Shown: positions 22,146-33,593 of the stretch, piece by piece
Layout of the letters: every line of letters starts with the position of its first letter
Numbering within the stretch: the stretch's first letter is position 1
From: Cycas panzhihuaensis
Lineage: Eukaryota > Cycadophyta
Length of the DNA stretch: 64,000 bases
NCBI GenBank assembly: GCA_023213395.1
Contig: CM041465.1
Span: 60,705,741-60,769,740, forward strand
Direction: 5' to 3'
Position numbers and translations under genes: made by a program
The notes under the pieces: model-generated
What the model saw: only the letters and a program-made list of their open reading frames with translations
Told to the model about the DNA's origin: nothing
Database searches by the model: none

Positions 22146-24889
22146 CTAGGGCTCCCTTTCACAAGCAGGAGGAAGGTCTTTAGAATAAAAGGAAATGACA
22201 GGCTCATGACCTTGGGCAATACCCAAAGCGTGAATGGGTGCATCACCCAATCCTAAAGCTTCCAAAAGGAGTGTCCATTGTTTGGGATAACTTCTCAAGA
22301 CATCCATAATGGACATCCCAGTGGTCACGGTATAGAGCTCATTGATAACAAGAAAGGCCTTCCCCTTTACTATAGGTTGAGGAAGGGATCTCCTAAAGTT
22401 GTAGCGACCTGGACAAATGGGAACAGTATTAGGAAATAAAGGGACTTCCAGAAGGGAGGTTTCCAGAAGAGGGTCAGGATGTGGAACAGATGAAGAGGTG
22501 TCGATTGCCTCTTTAGCGGCTTGAGACTGAGTTAAGGTATATAGAGGGGTGTCCTCAAGCATCTGGATCACCTTCTTTCCCTTATTCGAGGACTACAAAG
22601 GTGAGGGGGTACGATGGTCTGGGGAACGCAAGGAAGAAGACGAACCTCGCGCGCCCTTCCCTTTACTGTGTGAAGGACGTGGATTTAGAGATCTTTCCTA
22701 GTTCTGGTTGTTCTATTGTTGAGAGTTGCGATCATGCTCCCTATGCTTGGGGAATGGATCCTTATGGATCAGTTGGACCTTGAGGCCCATTTGGGAGATG
22801 AGTCATGTTGCGAGGCATCCCTAGGATGTTGAACTCGACAATGCAAATCATCATGGAAATATTGTCCATGAACGGAGCACCACTTCTTCTCAAGCGAGGA
22901 ATCAGACTTCCTTGCTTGAGAGGATTGGGTGTTGCCACCCTTAGAAGGAGCGGCTTGGGAAGCTTATTGGATTAGTTTGTTGGATGTGGGTGATGAAGGA
23001 GCTTGAAGTTTAAGTTCCTTCATCATAGGTTTGAATGAACATATGGTAGAGGTAAGTGGGTCTAGGGTCTTCTTGGTTGAGTGAGAAGAAGATCTCATGG
23101 ATTGTTGTGGTTTAGTTTCTTTGGTTGGGGGAGGTGCCTCACATCATTATGAGGGCTTAAGGGGCTTCTTGAGTCCAGCCTAGATCTTAATAGCTTCAAG
23201 TGCTAAGAACTTCACGATGGCAGAATTACATGTGGTTGCCCCCATCTTAAGAACTTCCACATGGACTTCAGGGCATAGTACGTTAACAAAAATATCCCTT
23301 TTCAATTCCTCAGAAAAAGTAGCCTTAGTGGAATGGAGGAGGTCATGGAATCACTGCACAAAGTCATGATTCATCTCATCGTGACCTTGTTTAAGCAAGA
23401 GGAGAGTTTTTATTCCACTCTCAAATGGACAAGCCACATCCAAACAGTTGATGAACTCATCCACGAGTTACTAGAATGAGTAGATAGAATGGGCAGGTAG
23501 GTGATAGAACTATTTAAGGGCATCGCCTTATAAAGATCATGGAAATAGTTTCATTAATATGTGATCATAGGCCCAGTAGTCTATGCATACCATAGAAAAA
23601 CTATGGACGTGCTCTGTTGGATCCTGCGATGAAATTCCATTAAACTTAGGAACTTCGGGAGGATGAGGTGGTAAGTTGGTTCTTAGCACCTCGATAGATA
23701 AGGGTGTCGATCTATAATCCATAAAGAGATGCACCCTCTCCTGGATTATAGTATCGGCAAAGGATGTAGAAGGAAATGAACAAGGAATGGATGGTGGTGG
23801 AAGGCCCATCCCTCCTTGAGAAAATTTCCCTTACTGAGAAGGGACTTGAGGATAAGGGCCTTAAAAGGAAGTTGGGTTTCCTTGCAAAGGCTTAGCGTAA
23901 GGAGCTACGCAAGATGGTAGAAATGAGGGGTAAGGGACCGGGTTTTGTCTATATGGGCCACCCATGGGTGGCGCAACCCCATATGGATGTAAAGGGTCCA
24001 CCCCATAAACCAGAATGTGGTTCCCTTTATTGTGCCCCCAAGGATGAGATGTATAACCTAAGGGCATATAAAGAGAAGGACCATTAGGTTGGATTTGGGC
24101 ACATGTAGAGACAGATCCCACATGACTAGTAGTAGAGGCGTTAGTAGGACCTCTAGTCCTACTAGGGAATACGTGCACCATGTTAGGAGGTGGCATGTTG
24201 GCTTGACTAAAGAGAGGTATGCTAACCCCAAGCTAGGAGAAAGACATACCATGAGAGGTCCCCAAAGAGTTGGGACCATGATAAGAAGTAGAAGGTGCAA
24301 TAGACGTCCCTAGGGTAGATGTAAAGATCGAACGGGATATATGCGTAGGCACAAATGGGTTACTTATTGTAGGAAGTATAGATGTGGATGAAGACGACAG
24401 GGCAGGCATAGATGAGGAAGGTGCCCCACCATGCAAGGCATCTTCAAACCACCTAGGACATGATTGAAGGTGAGCAACATGAAAGCATTTGTTAAGGGCT
24501 TCAACCACATCGATAGGAGGGGTATCAACGTAATCGTAAGAGGTAGATGGGACCTCAAACGAAGTGGACCCCTCAGGGCACTCCTCGTAAGAATCACCAC
24601 TTGGGTGATGAATCTCAAGAGAAGATGGCCCCTCTACTCCATGAGTAGAGGGATGGACATCAAGTGGGTGATGTTGATCACTCAGATAGTAGATAGGATC
24701 ATCACCCTCTTGGGTGGACCCTGGAAAAGATGTGGGGAACTCATGAGCTCCAGAAGCAAAGGCATGATATGCCCAATCCAAAGGGTATCCTTCCATTGTC
24801 AAATCAGAATTTGATGATGGAAGGAGGCGGTATGTAGGATCTTCTAACAATGGAGGTAAACCATGTAGGCGACATGAGAAGCATCGCAT
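22146..24889 (-). pseudogene. Tat-B gag
   Basis: Starts at the ATG ending at 24889 (MRCFSCRLHGLPPLLEDP). The first open part is 218 residues, Ser/Thr/Pro-rich. A second carries YGVDPLHPYGVAPPMGGPY. The Retrotrans_gag-like core follows: RTNLPPHPPEVPKFNGISSQ, EHVHSFSMVCIDYWAYDHIL, LVDEFINCLDVACPFESGI and LFV/NVLCPEVHVEVLKMGA. A 141-residue open frame (22146-22571) forms the gag-protease junction. Gln, Trp and Arg codons are replaced by TAG, TAA or TGA at many sites. Gag would package the element RNA. Confidence 0.8.
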
Positions 24890-25053
24890 ACAAAACTTGC
24901 CAATGCATTAGAAGAGAAAAAAAAATGTAAAGTATGTGTTAAGGGCTACCCAACGAAATGGGTAAAGGGAGAAAGCTACTAAGGGGTAGTAGCACCAACA
25001 AGAAGGGATAGAAACTAGTTCCCTTACTAGCAGGTCCCCAGTATGGTCACTAG
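24890..25053 (-). other. Tat-B 5' leader and primer-binding region
   Basis: Just downstream of the 5' LTR on the sense strand the text reads CTAGTGACCATACTGGGGAC. Tat-C has a near-identical string and Tat-A a similar one. The primer-binding site must lie here, but I cannot assign the tRNA. Confidence 0.45.
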
Positions 25054-27836
25054 TGGAGCCATGTCTGCAGGATGGTCACTATGCTTGATAGTAATTAAGG
25101 TGGTAAACAGCTAAAGCTGGGGGTATGAATGTAGACCTATAAGCAAAAGGGAACACCACACAGGGCATCTGTGCACTAGAGCGTAAATTTGGGACCTGTG
25201 AATGGCACCCAACTACAACTTTCAAATCTGAGAGGGAAGGCACACACCGAGGTATCTTGGGTGGTTCTAAAGAGGAAGGTCCTCCCACCCTTGGATGGCT
25301 AGAAGGGAAGAGGAGGAACCCCCAATGGAGAGGTTCCTATGATGAAGGAACACAAGATGAAAGGGGTATAGGCAAAGAGCCTAGGACAAATGTAGGTAGG
25401 CTTCCTAAGGCTAATTGGTCTAAGCAAATCTAACCAAGGGAAGGAGTAAAGAAAAGGGGATAAAATCTACTCTCTCTTTCTCTCTCTCTTTCATTCAACA
25501 ACCAAAGGGCAAGAGAAAAAAGAACAAGTGTCTTGCATGTATTCAAGCAAGTAGCTGAATGAAGTACAACTATGGGTATTTTCAGGCTAGATAGGAGAAA
25601 GGGGGGGGAATGTAGTCCCTACTATGTCCTTTTCCTATGAAGAACAAGCATACAACACACTTATGAAAATAAATGCAAGTAGCTAATTTATTTCCCTTTT
25701 TGCTTTTACGTGATCTATTAAACAAGTACAATAGATTTTAGATAAGAGCCCAAAGGAACAGGGGTGGATGGAGAGGGACGATGCATACTTGGGAAGTGTA
25801 GCAGTTGATGAAAAACCTTACTTGTGCATAACGTATGCCCTCTTATCAATAGTTGGTGTATGACCAAGGTTGGTGTGGAAAACAGGGGCTTCCTTACCTT
25901 CCTGTTATAAAAGACAAAGCGAGAAGGAAAAGCAAGAAAAGCAAGTAAATATACCAAGAAGCAAGCAAAGCAGAAGAGAAAAGAAGGGTGAAGGCTTCCC
26001 CAAAGTCGTATGTCCTTCCTCTTCACAGATGTTGCTTCAAACGTGCATCCACAAGAGTCTTTCCCTTCTAAGAAGGGGCTGCAAGAAACTATATATGCAA
26101 ATATATGATATAAATGCTAAAATATTATAGTTTAGATTAGAGTAACTACTGCTAAAAATAGTTATGCTTTCCTCAAAGTAAAACCACACATACCAAGCAA
26201 GAAGGGTAAGGGTATCCTTAGGATGGTAAAACCCTTTGCTAAAGGTTCTCCACGTAGCCCTAAAGTACAATAAGGTAAGGGTTATGTGATAGTCTATGGA
26301 CAGCCAATAAGCATGGGGGTGAATGGAGCAAGATATAGGAGAGATAGTAAGGTAATAGAGTCGCTACGGATAGTGAACCACCACACAAGTCTCACCAAAG
26401 ATCCTAATGGATACTGGGCAAGGTTAAGGGCATGAAGAAGGCCCAAGAAAAGGGTGTGCAGGCCTAGAATTATTATAGTAAGGGTTGCATACGTTGATAT
26501 CCAGTGTAGGCCAAGATTCCACCCACTCCTAGTCAACTCAAGCAAAGCATGGGCGCAGGAGAAGAAGGATGGGAAGGGGTTTGCCCTTGGGGAGTAGGTC
26601 TAATTGGGATGAATCCCACCTTAGTCCCTTCACCCGATCCTTATGAGTCTTCTCCTACAGCTTTCTTGAAGGAAACCAACGGAGAAATGGGATGGAAATT
26701 GAAGGATACAGAGCTAAACACAAGGAAAGACAATCCTTACTACAACCAAATGGCAAAAGAGAAGGAAAAAGACACTTTCAAATAGGCTATAATGGAACAA
26801 ATATACATTAAATCATGAAAATAAGATAAAGGGTACCTATTGGGCTAAGTTTAGGGCAGATTTACACCTGCAACCAACAGGAGAGAGCAGGTCCTGCAAG
26901 GCTTGCAGGGTATTCCCTAAAGTGGGGTTGTAGAGGACACTTACTACGTAAAGTTGAGGAAGAACCAAAGAGATCTTACTTAGAAATGCCTGGAGGAGGG
27001 CCTCCCACCATGGAATAGAGTTGTTGAAGGCGGATCCTGAGCTAGAATAATAGAAAACATAGAGTTGCAGGTGCACCTGTGGAGGAGAGGAGGAAGAGAG
27101 CTAAAACACAGTAGTAGAATGTGATGTTTGAGAGACAAGAGATGTAAAATGATGAACTTTTTGGGATTTATACTTATTTCAACCCTAATTGAGTGATTAG
27201 GGTGTGAATAAGGCTGAGTTGGTCGCTTGTCCATGTGGCAATTCCATGAAAAAAGTGAGAATTGCCATGGCAGATAAAAAAATAAAGTGTAATAGTCACA
27301 CTACGGTAAACTTCATGGTACCACTTAGTTTATAGTGGTTTGAGTCGAGAAAGCCAAAATGATAATGGTCAAGGTTCTAGGAGCCCTAAAAGAGGTGTGG
27401 TAGGCCAGAGGGGTCAGCCTCCGTCCACATGGCTAGGGACAGTCCGGAAGGCATATGAACTAGACTAAATGAAGCATCAAGGGCTAGAATTCCTAGAAAT
27501 GTAATGATAGGGATATAAGATCAGGGTATGAATGGGTCATATAAGTTGAGTGAGGTTTAAGGTGATGTGGAGGTGGTGCAGAGGGTCGTAGAGTGCCATG
27601 GGGATTCCTACCTTATGAAAAGGTAGGTCCCGCGGGTCGTCATAGGGTCACAATACAACAAGCAGCATGATCAAGCCATGGATGCAAGGCGATCATACAA
27701 ATGAAGTAGTCAATTGTGCAATGAGGTAATACTCCTGTCTACCTTTACAAAGAAACAGTAAAGTGAAAAGAGAGAAGCATACCTGTACTTACATGAGTTG
27801 ACCTGTCCATATCCATTCCTAGTAGCTGGGAAATAC
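25054..27836 (-). repeat. Tat-B 5' LTR (right copy)
   Basis: Starts TGGAGCCATGTCTGCAGGAT on the plus strand and ends GTAGCTGGGAAATAC before AAGGT; it aligns from end to end with 10676-13491. Differences are mainly C/T and G/A with a few indels. The sense terminus is slightly altered (AAATAC for AAACA). Confidence 0.9.
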
Positions 27837-27841
27837 AAGGT

Positions 27842-28203
27842 CTCTTTGAGTTTCCAATAGACATTCAATTATCTTTATTGATAATTAGAATACCATTCAT
27901 CTGTCAAAGAATACAAAGTTTTATGTGTATATGAAGCATATCAAAATTTAGCATCACTATATGTATGTACAGATCAAGTCAGGAAAGTTATAGGTCAACT
28001 ACTGTTTGAGTGAATTCTAACTTGCATATGTGTTCACCAAGCCACTTACTAAAGATCAATTCAAAAAGATGCATACTAAACTAAGACTCACTGATGTTAT
28101 CCTTAAGAGGGGATATATCAACAAGGATAAAGAAGCTATAGGATAGTCCCAACCTTCACGATAATATAACTGTTGCAAGTTGTAGGTTCCCTACATTCAC
28201 ATT
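27842..28203 (+). pseudogene. Copia-3 RNase H C-terminus
   Basis: After the Tat-B insertion the plus strand continues with IHLSKNTKFYVYMKHI (the conserved SKNPxFHxRTKHI block), SGKL and VNYC, then LAYVFTKPLTKDQFKKM (usually DxxTKPLP) and TKLRLTDVILKRGY. This is the end of copia Pol, in two frames with stops at Gln and Trp positions. It proves the continuity of Copia-3 across 17 kb. Confidence 0.85.
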
Positions 28204-28212
28204 AAGTGGGGA
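28204..28212 (+). promoter_or_regulatory. Copia-3 polypurine tract
   Basis: AAGTGGGGA directly before TGTTAATATGG, the usual copia arrangement of purine tract and 3' LTR start. Confidence 0.7.
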
Positions 28213-28640
28213 TGTTAATATGGCAATTATTTGTTAAGCCGCTAAGTTAATATTAATGTGGTTTAATTAATGTTGTTTAGCAAAAATGCGTGAAGAATTC
28301 AGAGGGTCATAACCCTAATTAGGTGACACCTCTTGGAAGAATATAAAAGCCTTGATCCCTTATGTATTTTATGTATCATTGTATCAAATCAATTGTGCAA
28401 TAATCAATATGATCTAGAAAGGATCTTTTATAGTGGATTTTTTTCTGAAAGGGTTTTCTCACATAAATCTGGTGTACTGTGTATTTGTATTCTGTGTGTA
28501 TTTTTATTTGCTTGTTGTGTATGTTTAAAGATTCTAAAGATGGGAATATACTTATATAATTTTATATTCTCAAATACCTTGATTGTAACTTGATCTTTAA
28601 TAAACATTCAAGTTAGAAACCCTATGTGAATATTCACTTT
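28213..28640 (+). repeat. Copia-3 3' LTR (right edge approximate)
   Basis: Starts TGTTAATATGGCAATTA after the purine tract. It contains a TATA-like GAATATAAAAG at about 28338 and AATAAA near 28600. No left LTR partner is found near 3430-3720, so the right end and target duplication cannot be fixed. Confidence 0.6.
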
Positions 28641-29108
28641 GAATCACATGAAAGTTTAAGTAAAAAATAAAATCATTTTGATGGGTCTTATAATGAGCAT
28701 TATAGACCTTATTTCAACATGTAACAATGATATTTAAACATTAAAACACACACTCCTTTTGTCAATAAATTTTGACCAAAAATTAAAATGTAATAATGTT
28801 ATATTTCATCATATTTTTAATGACTATTTGGTTAAATAAACATGTGCATATACACCTTTGAAATCACATTTACTTTAAGGATAAAAGTGAATATTAAAGA
28901 TGTTTTATGATAGTTATTGAATCATAGATTTTTGACACAATATATCAACTTCTTCATGATTCAATTTTGCATATTACTTTAAGCATGTTTTGAATGAGTA
29001 AAAGTGATAATTAAAGTCGTCATTTATCATCATATTTTATGGGGTTTTGAAATAAAATTTTGATGTTTTTCATGCATTTGATGTATTAAGGTTTATAAAT
29101 ATATTTTA
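28641..29108. other. AT-rich non-coding DNA
   Basis: No conserved frame, LTR edge or repeat recognised. It was contiguous with 52448 onward before Gypsy-D inserted. Confidence 0.5.
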
Positions 29109-29113
29109 TGTAC
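29109..29113. repeat. Target site duplication TGTAC, left copy (Gypsy-D)
   Basis: TGTAC at 29109-29113 equals 52443-52447, flanking the Gypsy-D LTR pair. Confidence 0.85.
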
Positions 29114-30268
29114 CAATCTGAATCTTGAATGGGAAAGTGAAGACTTTAACCAATTGAAACAAAATCCATAATAATTTACATTATTATTACATAGAATTAG
29201 AAATATTTAGAATTTTCTTACAAAACTCCATTTGTTTATGCTCTATTGAGCATGCAAGGGACTGCTACAGCATTTTGGGAGAGAGAAATTGAGTGCTGGG
29301 CACTCCTTGAACTGTTACTTGTCCTCTGGAACCTCCATCTCGAAGTTTACAAAAATATTTTTGGACTTTTGTTACCCAAAAACCCCCTTTTTGGTGAAGA
29401 AAACTGGCTAGCGTCTCTTTCTGGGACTGTTGCAACTTCTATCTTCTCCACTCGACTGCAACTGTGATCTTCTGGGCTCCTTCAAGATCCCCACAACAGG
29501 TTTATTCTGCTACATTTTCTGTCTTTTCTTCTCCCAATGCAGATTTTACTCTTGGAGCCATTCACTTTATAGAAAAATGATTTTTCTTGAAGCTTTTCTC
29601 GAATCTTGCTTTGTGCTGTGTCTAGGGCTGTGGCGTTCTCTTGTTCCTATCAAAAATCTCTGTCGAGATGCCCCAAATTCCTCCCCAAAATTTTGCTTAA
29701 AAGTGTTTTCATTTGGGGCTATTTTTTCATTTTTCCATTTCCTAATGAGTTTCAAAATAGCTTGTTAAATCTTGGAAAAATTCTTTTATTTTGGAGTTTT
29801 TCCTCTTTAAATGCATAGAGGACACATATGCGTACCCTCTCCTCAAATTTTATGCCAAACAGTTTCTATTTGTGTTGCCAAAACCATTTTCGTTTTTCTT
29901 ATTTTTCTATTTTTTGACTTTTGTGTAGTAGTCTTCGCAGTTATGTAGCAGCCTCCAGTCACAGAAAGCGCCTCTGCACCTTACGAAAGGGCCTCTCAGT
30001 TTTGTAGTAGTTCCATAGCAGCCTGTAGTAGCTCCGTAGCATCCTGTAGCAGCTCTGTAGCAGTCGTAACACCTTAGTAGCACCTTGGTAGCAGTTATAA
30101 CACCTTAGTAGCACCTTTTTGCACTTGTAGAAATATATTTTTTATATTTTTTAAGCCTTTTAAAGGCATGTTTCTACTAAATGAAGACCATTAAGTCTTT
30201 TTTAAGGCAAATTTCTACTACATAAAAAACAAAGTATTTAGAGTATTTTAAAGATCTGAAACGGATCA
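29114..30268 (-). repeat. Gypsy-D 3' LTR (left copy)
   Basis: Starts with AATCTGAATCTTGAATGGGA one base in and ends GGATCA; it aligns over its length with 51286-52442. A short tandem repeat segment (29925-30125) differs in unit arrangement between the two LTRs. Confidence 0.9.
29925..30125. repeat. Degenerate tandem repeats with core GTAGCAGC / GTAGTAGC in Gypsy-D LTR
   Basis: Reiterated words such as TGTAGTAGCTCCGTAGCA and TAGCACCTTGGTAGCA. The matching part of the other LTR (about 52085-52290) has differently arranged units (GACTGTAGTAGCTCATGT), showing turnover after insertion. Confidence 0.65.
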
Positions 30269-30271
30269 GAA

Positions 30272-30283
30272 CTCCCCTTTTTT
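30272..30283 (-). promoter_or_regulatory. Gypsy-D polypurine tract
   Basis: The sense strand reads AAAAAAGGGGAG three bases before the 3' LTR. Confidence 0.75.
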
Positions 30284-30649
30284 AGGAGTTCATGGCCTCA
30301 TGAACTTTATAGTTGTAGATGAGGGAATTTGATTTTCCCTATCTCCATATTGTACCATTTTGTTTTACTAGGTACTTGTCATTTCTCTGCAATTCTGAAG
30401 GACTTGATTATGCCTTTTCGAGTCTCGGTCTGCTTCCTTTGAAGAATGCAATCATTTTGCATTGGTTCCTCTTTCTCTATCCGCAACTCCTTTGGGTTTG
30501 GTAAGAGTGGAACTCCGTCTTCATCTTCATCTAACATAGATGGCTCGAACATCTTCAGATTTTCAACATTCACTACGGAATACATCTTCATGAATTCTAG
30601 AAGTTCAAGCTGGAAAGTATTTTCCCCAATTTTCTTTAAGATTGTAAAA
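30284..30649 (-). pseudogene. Gypsy-D integrase C-terminus with chromodomain-like tail
   Basis: From the Tat-A junction the minus strand reads GPFTILKKIGENTFQLELLE (the conserved GPF block), then YSVVNVENLKMFEPSMLDED, LPNPKELRIEKEEPMQ, and NDCILQRKQTETRKGIIKSF, which resembles a divergent chromodomain (IL-x-RK with a basic strand). It ends near FPHLQL. A chromodomain would guide integration to marked chromatin. The identification of this last part is tentative. Confidence 0.65.
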
Positions 30650-30654
30650 GGACC
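30650..30654. repeat. Target site duplication GGACC, left copy (Tat-A)
   Basis: GGACC here and AGACC at 46929-46933 flank Tat-A. Joining the flanks gives the continuous Gypsy-D integrase block ending RYG and starting GPF. One base has changed since insertion. Confidence 0.8.
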
Positions 30655-33202
30655 TGGACGCGCTGCTACTGGATAACTACCTAACTGATAGGTGTAAGGG
30701 TGAGTGAGTGGTGGAATGGTAGAAGGTGGGACCTAAAAGGTGGGTAACTACCACGCAGAAGCGCCTGCGTCTGGAGCGAGTTCGGATCCGCAATGGAGTA
30801 TGGCTACCACTGGGTGACCCTGAATAGGACCCTCCTACCCTTGGGTGGCCGTAAGGGGAAGAGAAGGCCTAATGGAGACAGCCAAGAGCAATCCCACACA
30901 ACCTAATGGATACACGAGTGATGCGAAGCAAGTCACTGTGGTTAAGGAGAGAGAAGGAAAGGTATGGGAGAGGAGGACTCCTACAATCTTTCCTACGAAT
31001 GATAAAGATGCATGAAACAAGACAAAAGAATAGCAAGCAAGCACCAAACCAATTTTTCCCTTTTATCCTTCAATGTACTAATTACTATGAAAGAAATAAA
31101 AGGAAAAGAAAGGGGAGCGGAGGGGAACGAACGTGCACCTGGAGCGAAGGCGTGCGAGACGAAGTAACCTTCTCGAGGGGCATCCAACCACTCCGCGCGA
31201 CGTACTGGATGCGAGGTATCACGGCGGACGAAGAGGGGGCTTCCTTACCTTCCCCGGAAAATCAAACGCAATACCAAGAAAGAAAGGAAGCACCAACTAA
31301 GAAATGAAATAGCATGAAAACATAACGCACATGAAGGTGCTTACCTAGAGCTAGGCCCACTGCGATGCACTCCACGCCTCCCAAGTACCTGCAAGCAATA
31401 GCGGTCTCTTTCTCTCCCCGAAGGAAGAGCACTATCATGCAATACAAAAACTCTAACAATATATGGCTAAATAACATAAACGAGAATATGAATACACATG
31501 CGTTAGTGCTAATCCAACAATGAAAGTATCAAAAGAAAGTGACCAAAGTGAAAGTAAATGATTGTGTAAGCCTCAGAGTGGCCTACCTCCCGCAAATGAG
31601 GCCCAAACCTCCCCCCAAGAGCCACGAGGCAGCGAGGGGAAAGTCAAGAGCAAGGGCTGGAAAATGGCAGCGAAAGGAGGCAAAGAAAGACCCAAGGGTA
31701 CCCACGACGAACCAGGATGCTATGAGGAGCAAACCGGGTGACCTGGGGGTGAAAGGTGGAGCAAGAAAATAGCGGTTGGGACTTATGAGTGATGCCCAAA
31801 CCTGAACAAAGAGCCCAAATCAGCCGCAACTTGTGACAAATACCGGTTTGGGCAACCAAAGGGAGCCTTCAAACCCTTGTTTGTAAGCCAAAGGCAGCAC
31901 GGGGCGAGAGGGAGGTTTTGGGGGCTAAGAGCTGCCTAGGAGCTTGGAAGGTGGTACTAATCCACCCAGCCTCCTCTCCAAAACCTATGCAACCCTCCAC
32001 ACCGCCTTTGGAAAGCAAACGCAGTAAGGAGCACAGTGGAGAGTGGTATAACAATTTCAAAAAGGAGGACAACCAACTCTCAAGCAACAAATAAGAGCAA
32101 ACAAGCTGAAGCATGAAAATCACAAGAAAAACGAGCATAAACAAGGAATACCTGGAGAGAAGAGGCAAGGGGTTTGCCTCAGCCAAAGGGAAGTGGAGAG
32201 GGACTGATAGATCAGCCCAGATCTGACGTAGAGCAGGTTTGAGGCCCTGCTACGGAGGTGTGATAGGAAACACCTACACTTGGGGCGCTTATGGACTGCC
32301 TGGGTGAAGACCGACCGGAAACCACTTCAAAGGAGCCCTCTCCAAGGAGTTTGAGGGGCTGGGAGAATGTCTCAGCCACACCAAAGGAGAGTCAAGGTCA
32401 GATGAAGAGTGCAGTCCGCTTGATGCAAAGAACAACAGAGAGAAGCAGAGCAGAGAGTGTTTCCTCGAGAGCAATTCCAAAAGTGAGCAAAAATCCTTGA
32501 AAATGAGCCAAAAGGGCTTAAGTACCCAAGCCAAACCCTAAAGCGGCGATTAGGGCGCACCGAAGAGGAATAAAGGCGAAATATGTGGCGCTTTCAATAA
32601 ATTAAATTGCGAGATTTTAAAAACAACTCAGAGATCAGCCGAATATTCGCAGCATCAATATTCCGGGTACCGTGAAAAAATCCAAGACGCACCTAGAGCC
32701 GAAATGGGGCCCACCAACCAAGATCATGAATATTGGGTGGTACCGAGAAAATTCAGACGCACCTAGAGCTGAAAATGGGGCCCACCAACCACCCATGTTG
32801 GGGCGCATTTACGTAAAAGGCTAATGTAATGCTAAAACACCTACCGGGAGCAAACAAGCCAACAAACGGGTCCAAAGGAGCAAAAATAGGGCTCGAGTGG
32901 GTGGCAAGTTGACCAAACGATGATGAGTCATCACACCAAGTGAGGTGGCATAAACCTAGTGGATCCCGGAGCAAGGAGGGCGATGCGGAAGTAATACGGC
33001 CACTGTGGTGCCACACTCCGGGAGTGTGCCTCGCTATAGTCGTCATAGTTAGCATAGGTGTGGACGACTACAAGGCCACCCACAAAGTCATACACATGCG
33101 TATACGCAAGCAAACATCCAATAAAAGAAAGCGATGATAATGCGAGAGACATACCGCACTTACCCGAAGCCTGATTCGTATTCATTCCCGAAGCCGGAAA
33201 CA
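30655..33202 (-). repeat. Tat-A 3' LTR (left copy)
   Basis: Starts TGGACGCGCTGCTACTGGAT and ends GAAGCCGGAAACA. Long runs are identical to 44420-46928, for example around 31020-31120, broken by clusters of short indels at GC-rich words. A GGGTAAGTG donor-like word lies near the sense start. Inner open frames are not real genes. Confidence 0.9.
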
Positions 33203-33593
33203 CCGCCTTGGTAGCAGAGCCTCGCCGCCGAAGCCCGGTGCGATGGTGAATGCCGCAACACAACCGCCAAGAGTACATGTGTATAGATATATCAATCAAG
33301 ATCGTAATGAGGGCAAGGGTGCCGGCGAGTGTCGTGGGGACGCTGCGGATACGAAAGCGGTGGAGACAACATAGGGCCGCTTATGGGCCACCGGGAACCG
33401 ATCGAGCGAGACAGTGAGGCTACCGCCCCACCACAAAGGATGCAAAGGAACATGCATAGCTAAATAAAGAACAAATAGTGGGTACCATAGTTTTACCTCA
33501 TTAGTAACCCGGTTTCGGAGGTGCGAACGGATCGCAAAGCAAAGTGACAGACAACCTGGGGCTTGGGTGACGGGAAGGCGCAAACCTCGTGGA
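33203..33593. other. Tat-A non-coding stretch after the 3' LTR
   Basis: It aligns with 13492-13934 of Tat-B and has no conserved protein. The purine tract beside the LTR is short (ACCAAGGCGG on the sense strand). Confidence 0.5.

Larger units (their letters stand above)
10676..27836 (-). mobile_element. Tat-B: complete Tat-lineage Ty3/gypsy element
   Basis: Two LTRs of about 2.8 kb (10676-13491 and 25054-27836) enclose gag, protease, RT, RNase H and integrase on the minus strand. A plus-strand PMD gene (15536-17458) and a second RNase HI domain (13935-14337, minus) lie between integrase and the 3' LTR. The termini are TGTTTCCCGGCT and CCA on the sense strand. The flanks share AAGG (10672-10675 and 27837-27840), and the interrupted Copia-3 RNase H continues across, so the insertion is well supported. 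LTRs differ mainly by transitions. The protease Asp is lost and many stops are present. Confidence 0.9.
3430..28640 (+). mobile_element. Copia-3: old Ty1/copia element split by two Tat insertions
   Basis: Three plus-strand pieces join into one copia: 3720-6542 (gag, protease, integrase, start of RT), 9816-10675 (rest of RT and most of RNase H) and 27842-28640 (RNase H end, purine tract, 3' LTR). The breaks fall inside conserved blocks, and each break is filled by a Tat LTR structure with target duplication or near-duplication. Total own sequence is roughly 4.5 kb. It is riddled with TAG and TAA codons, so it is the oldest recognisable host element here. Both outer limits are approximate. Confidence 0.8.

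Noticed and set aside
30446-30676. Ser-rich plus-strand open frame near 30.5 kb
   Set aside because: It is the complement of the Gypsy-D integrase C-terminus and crosses the Tat-A insertion boundary.
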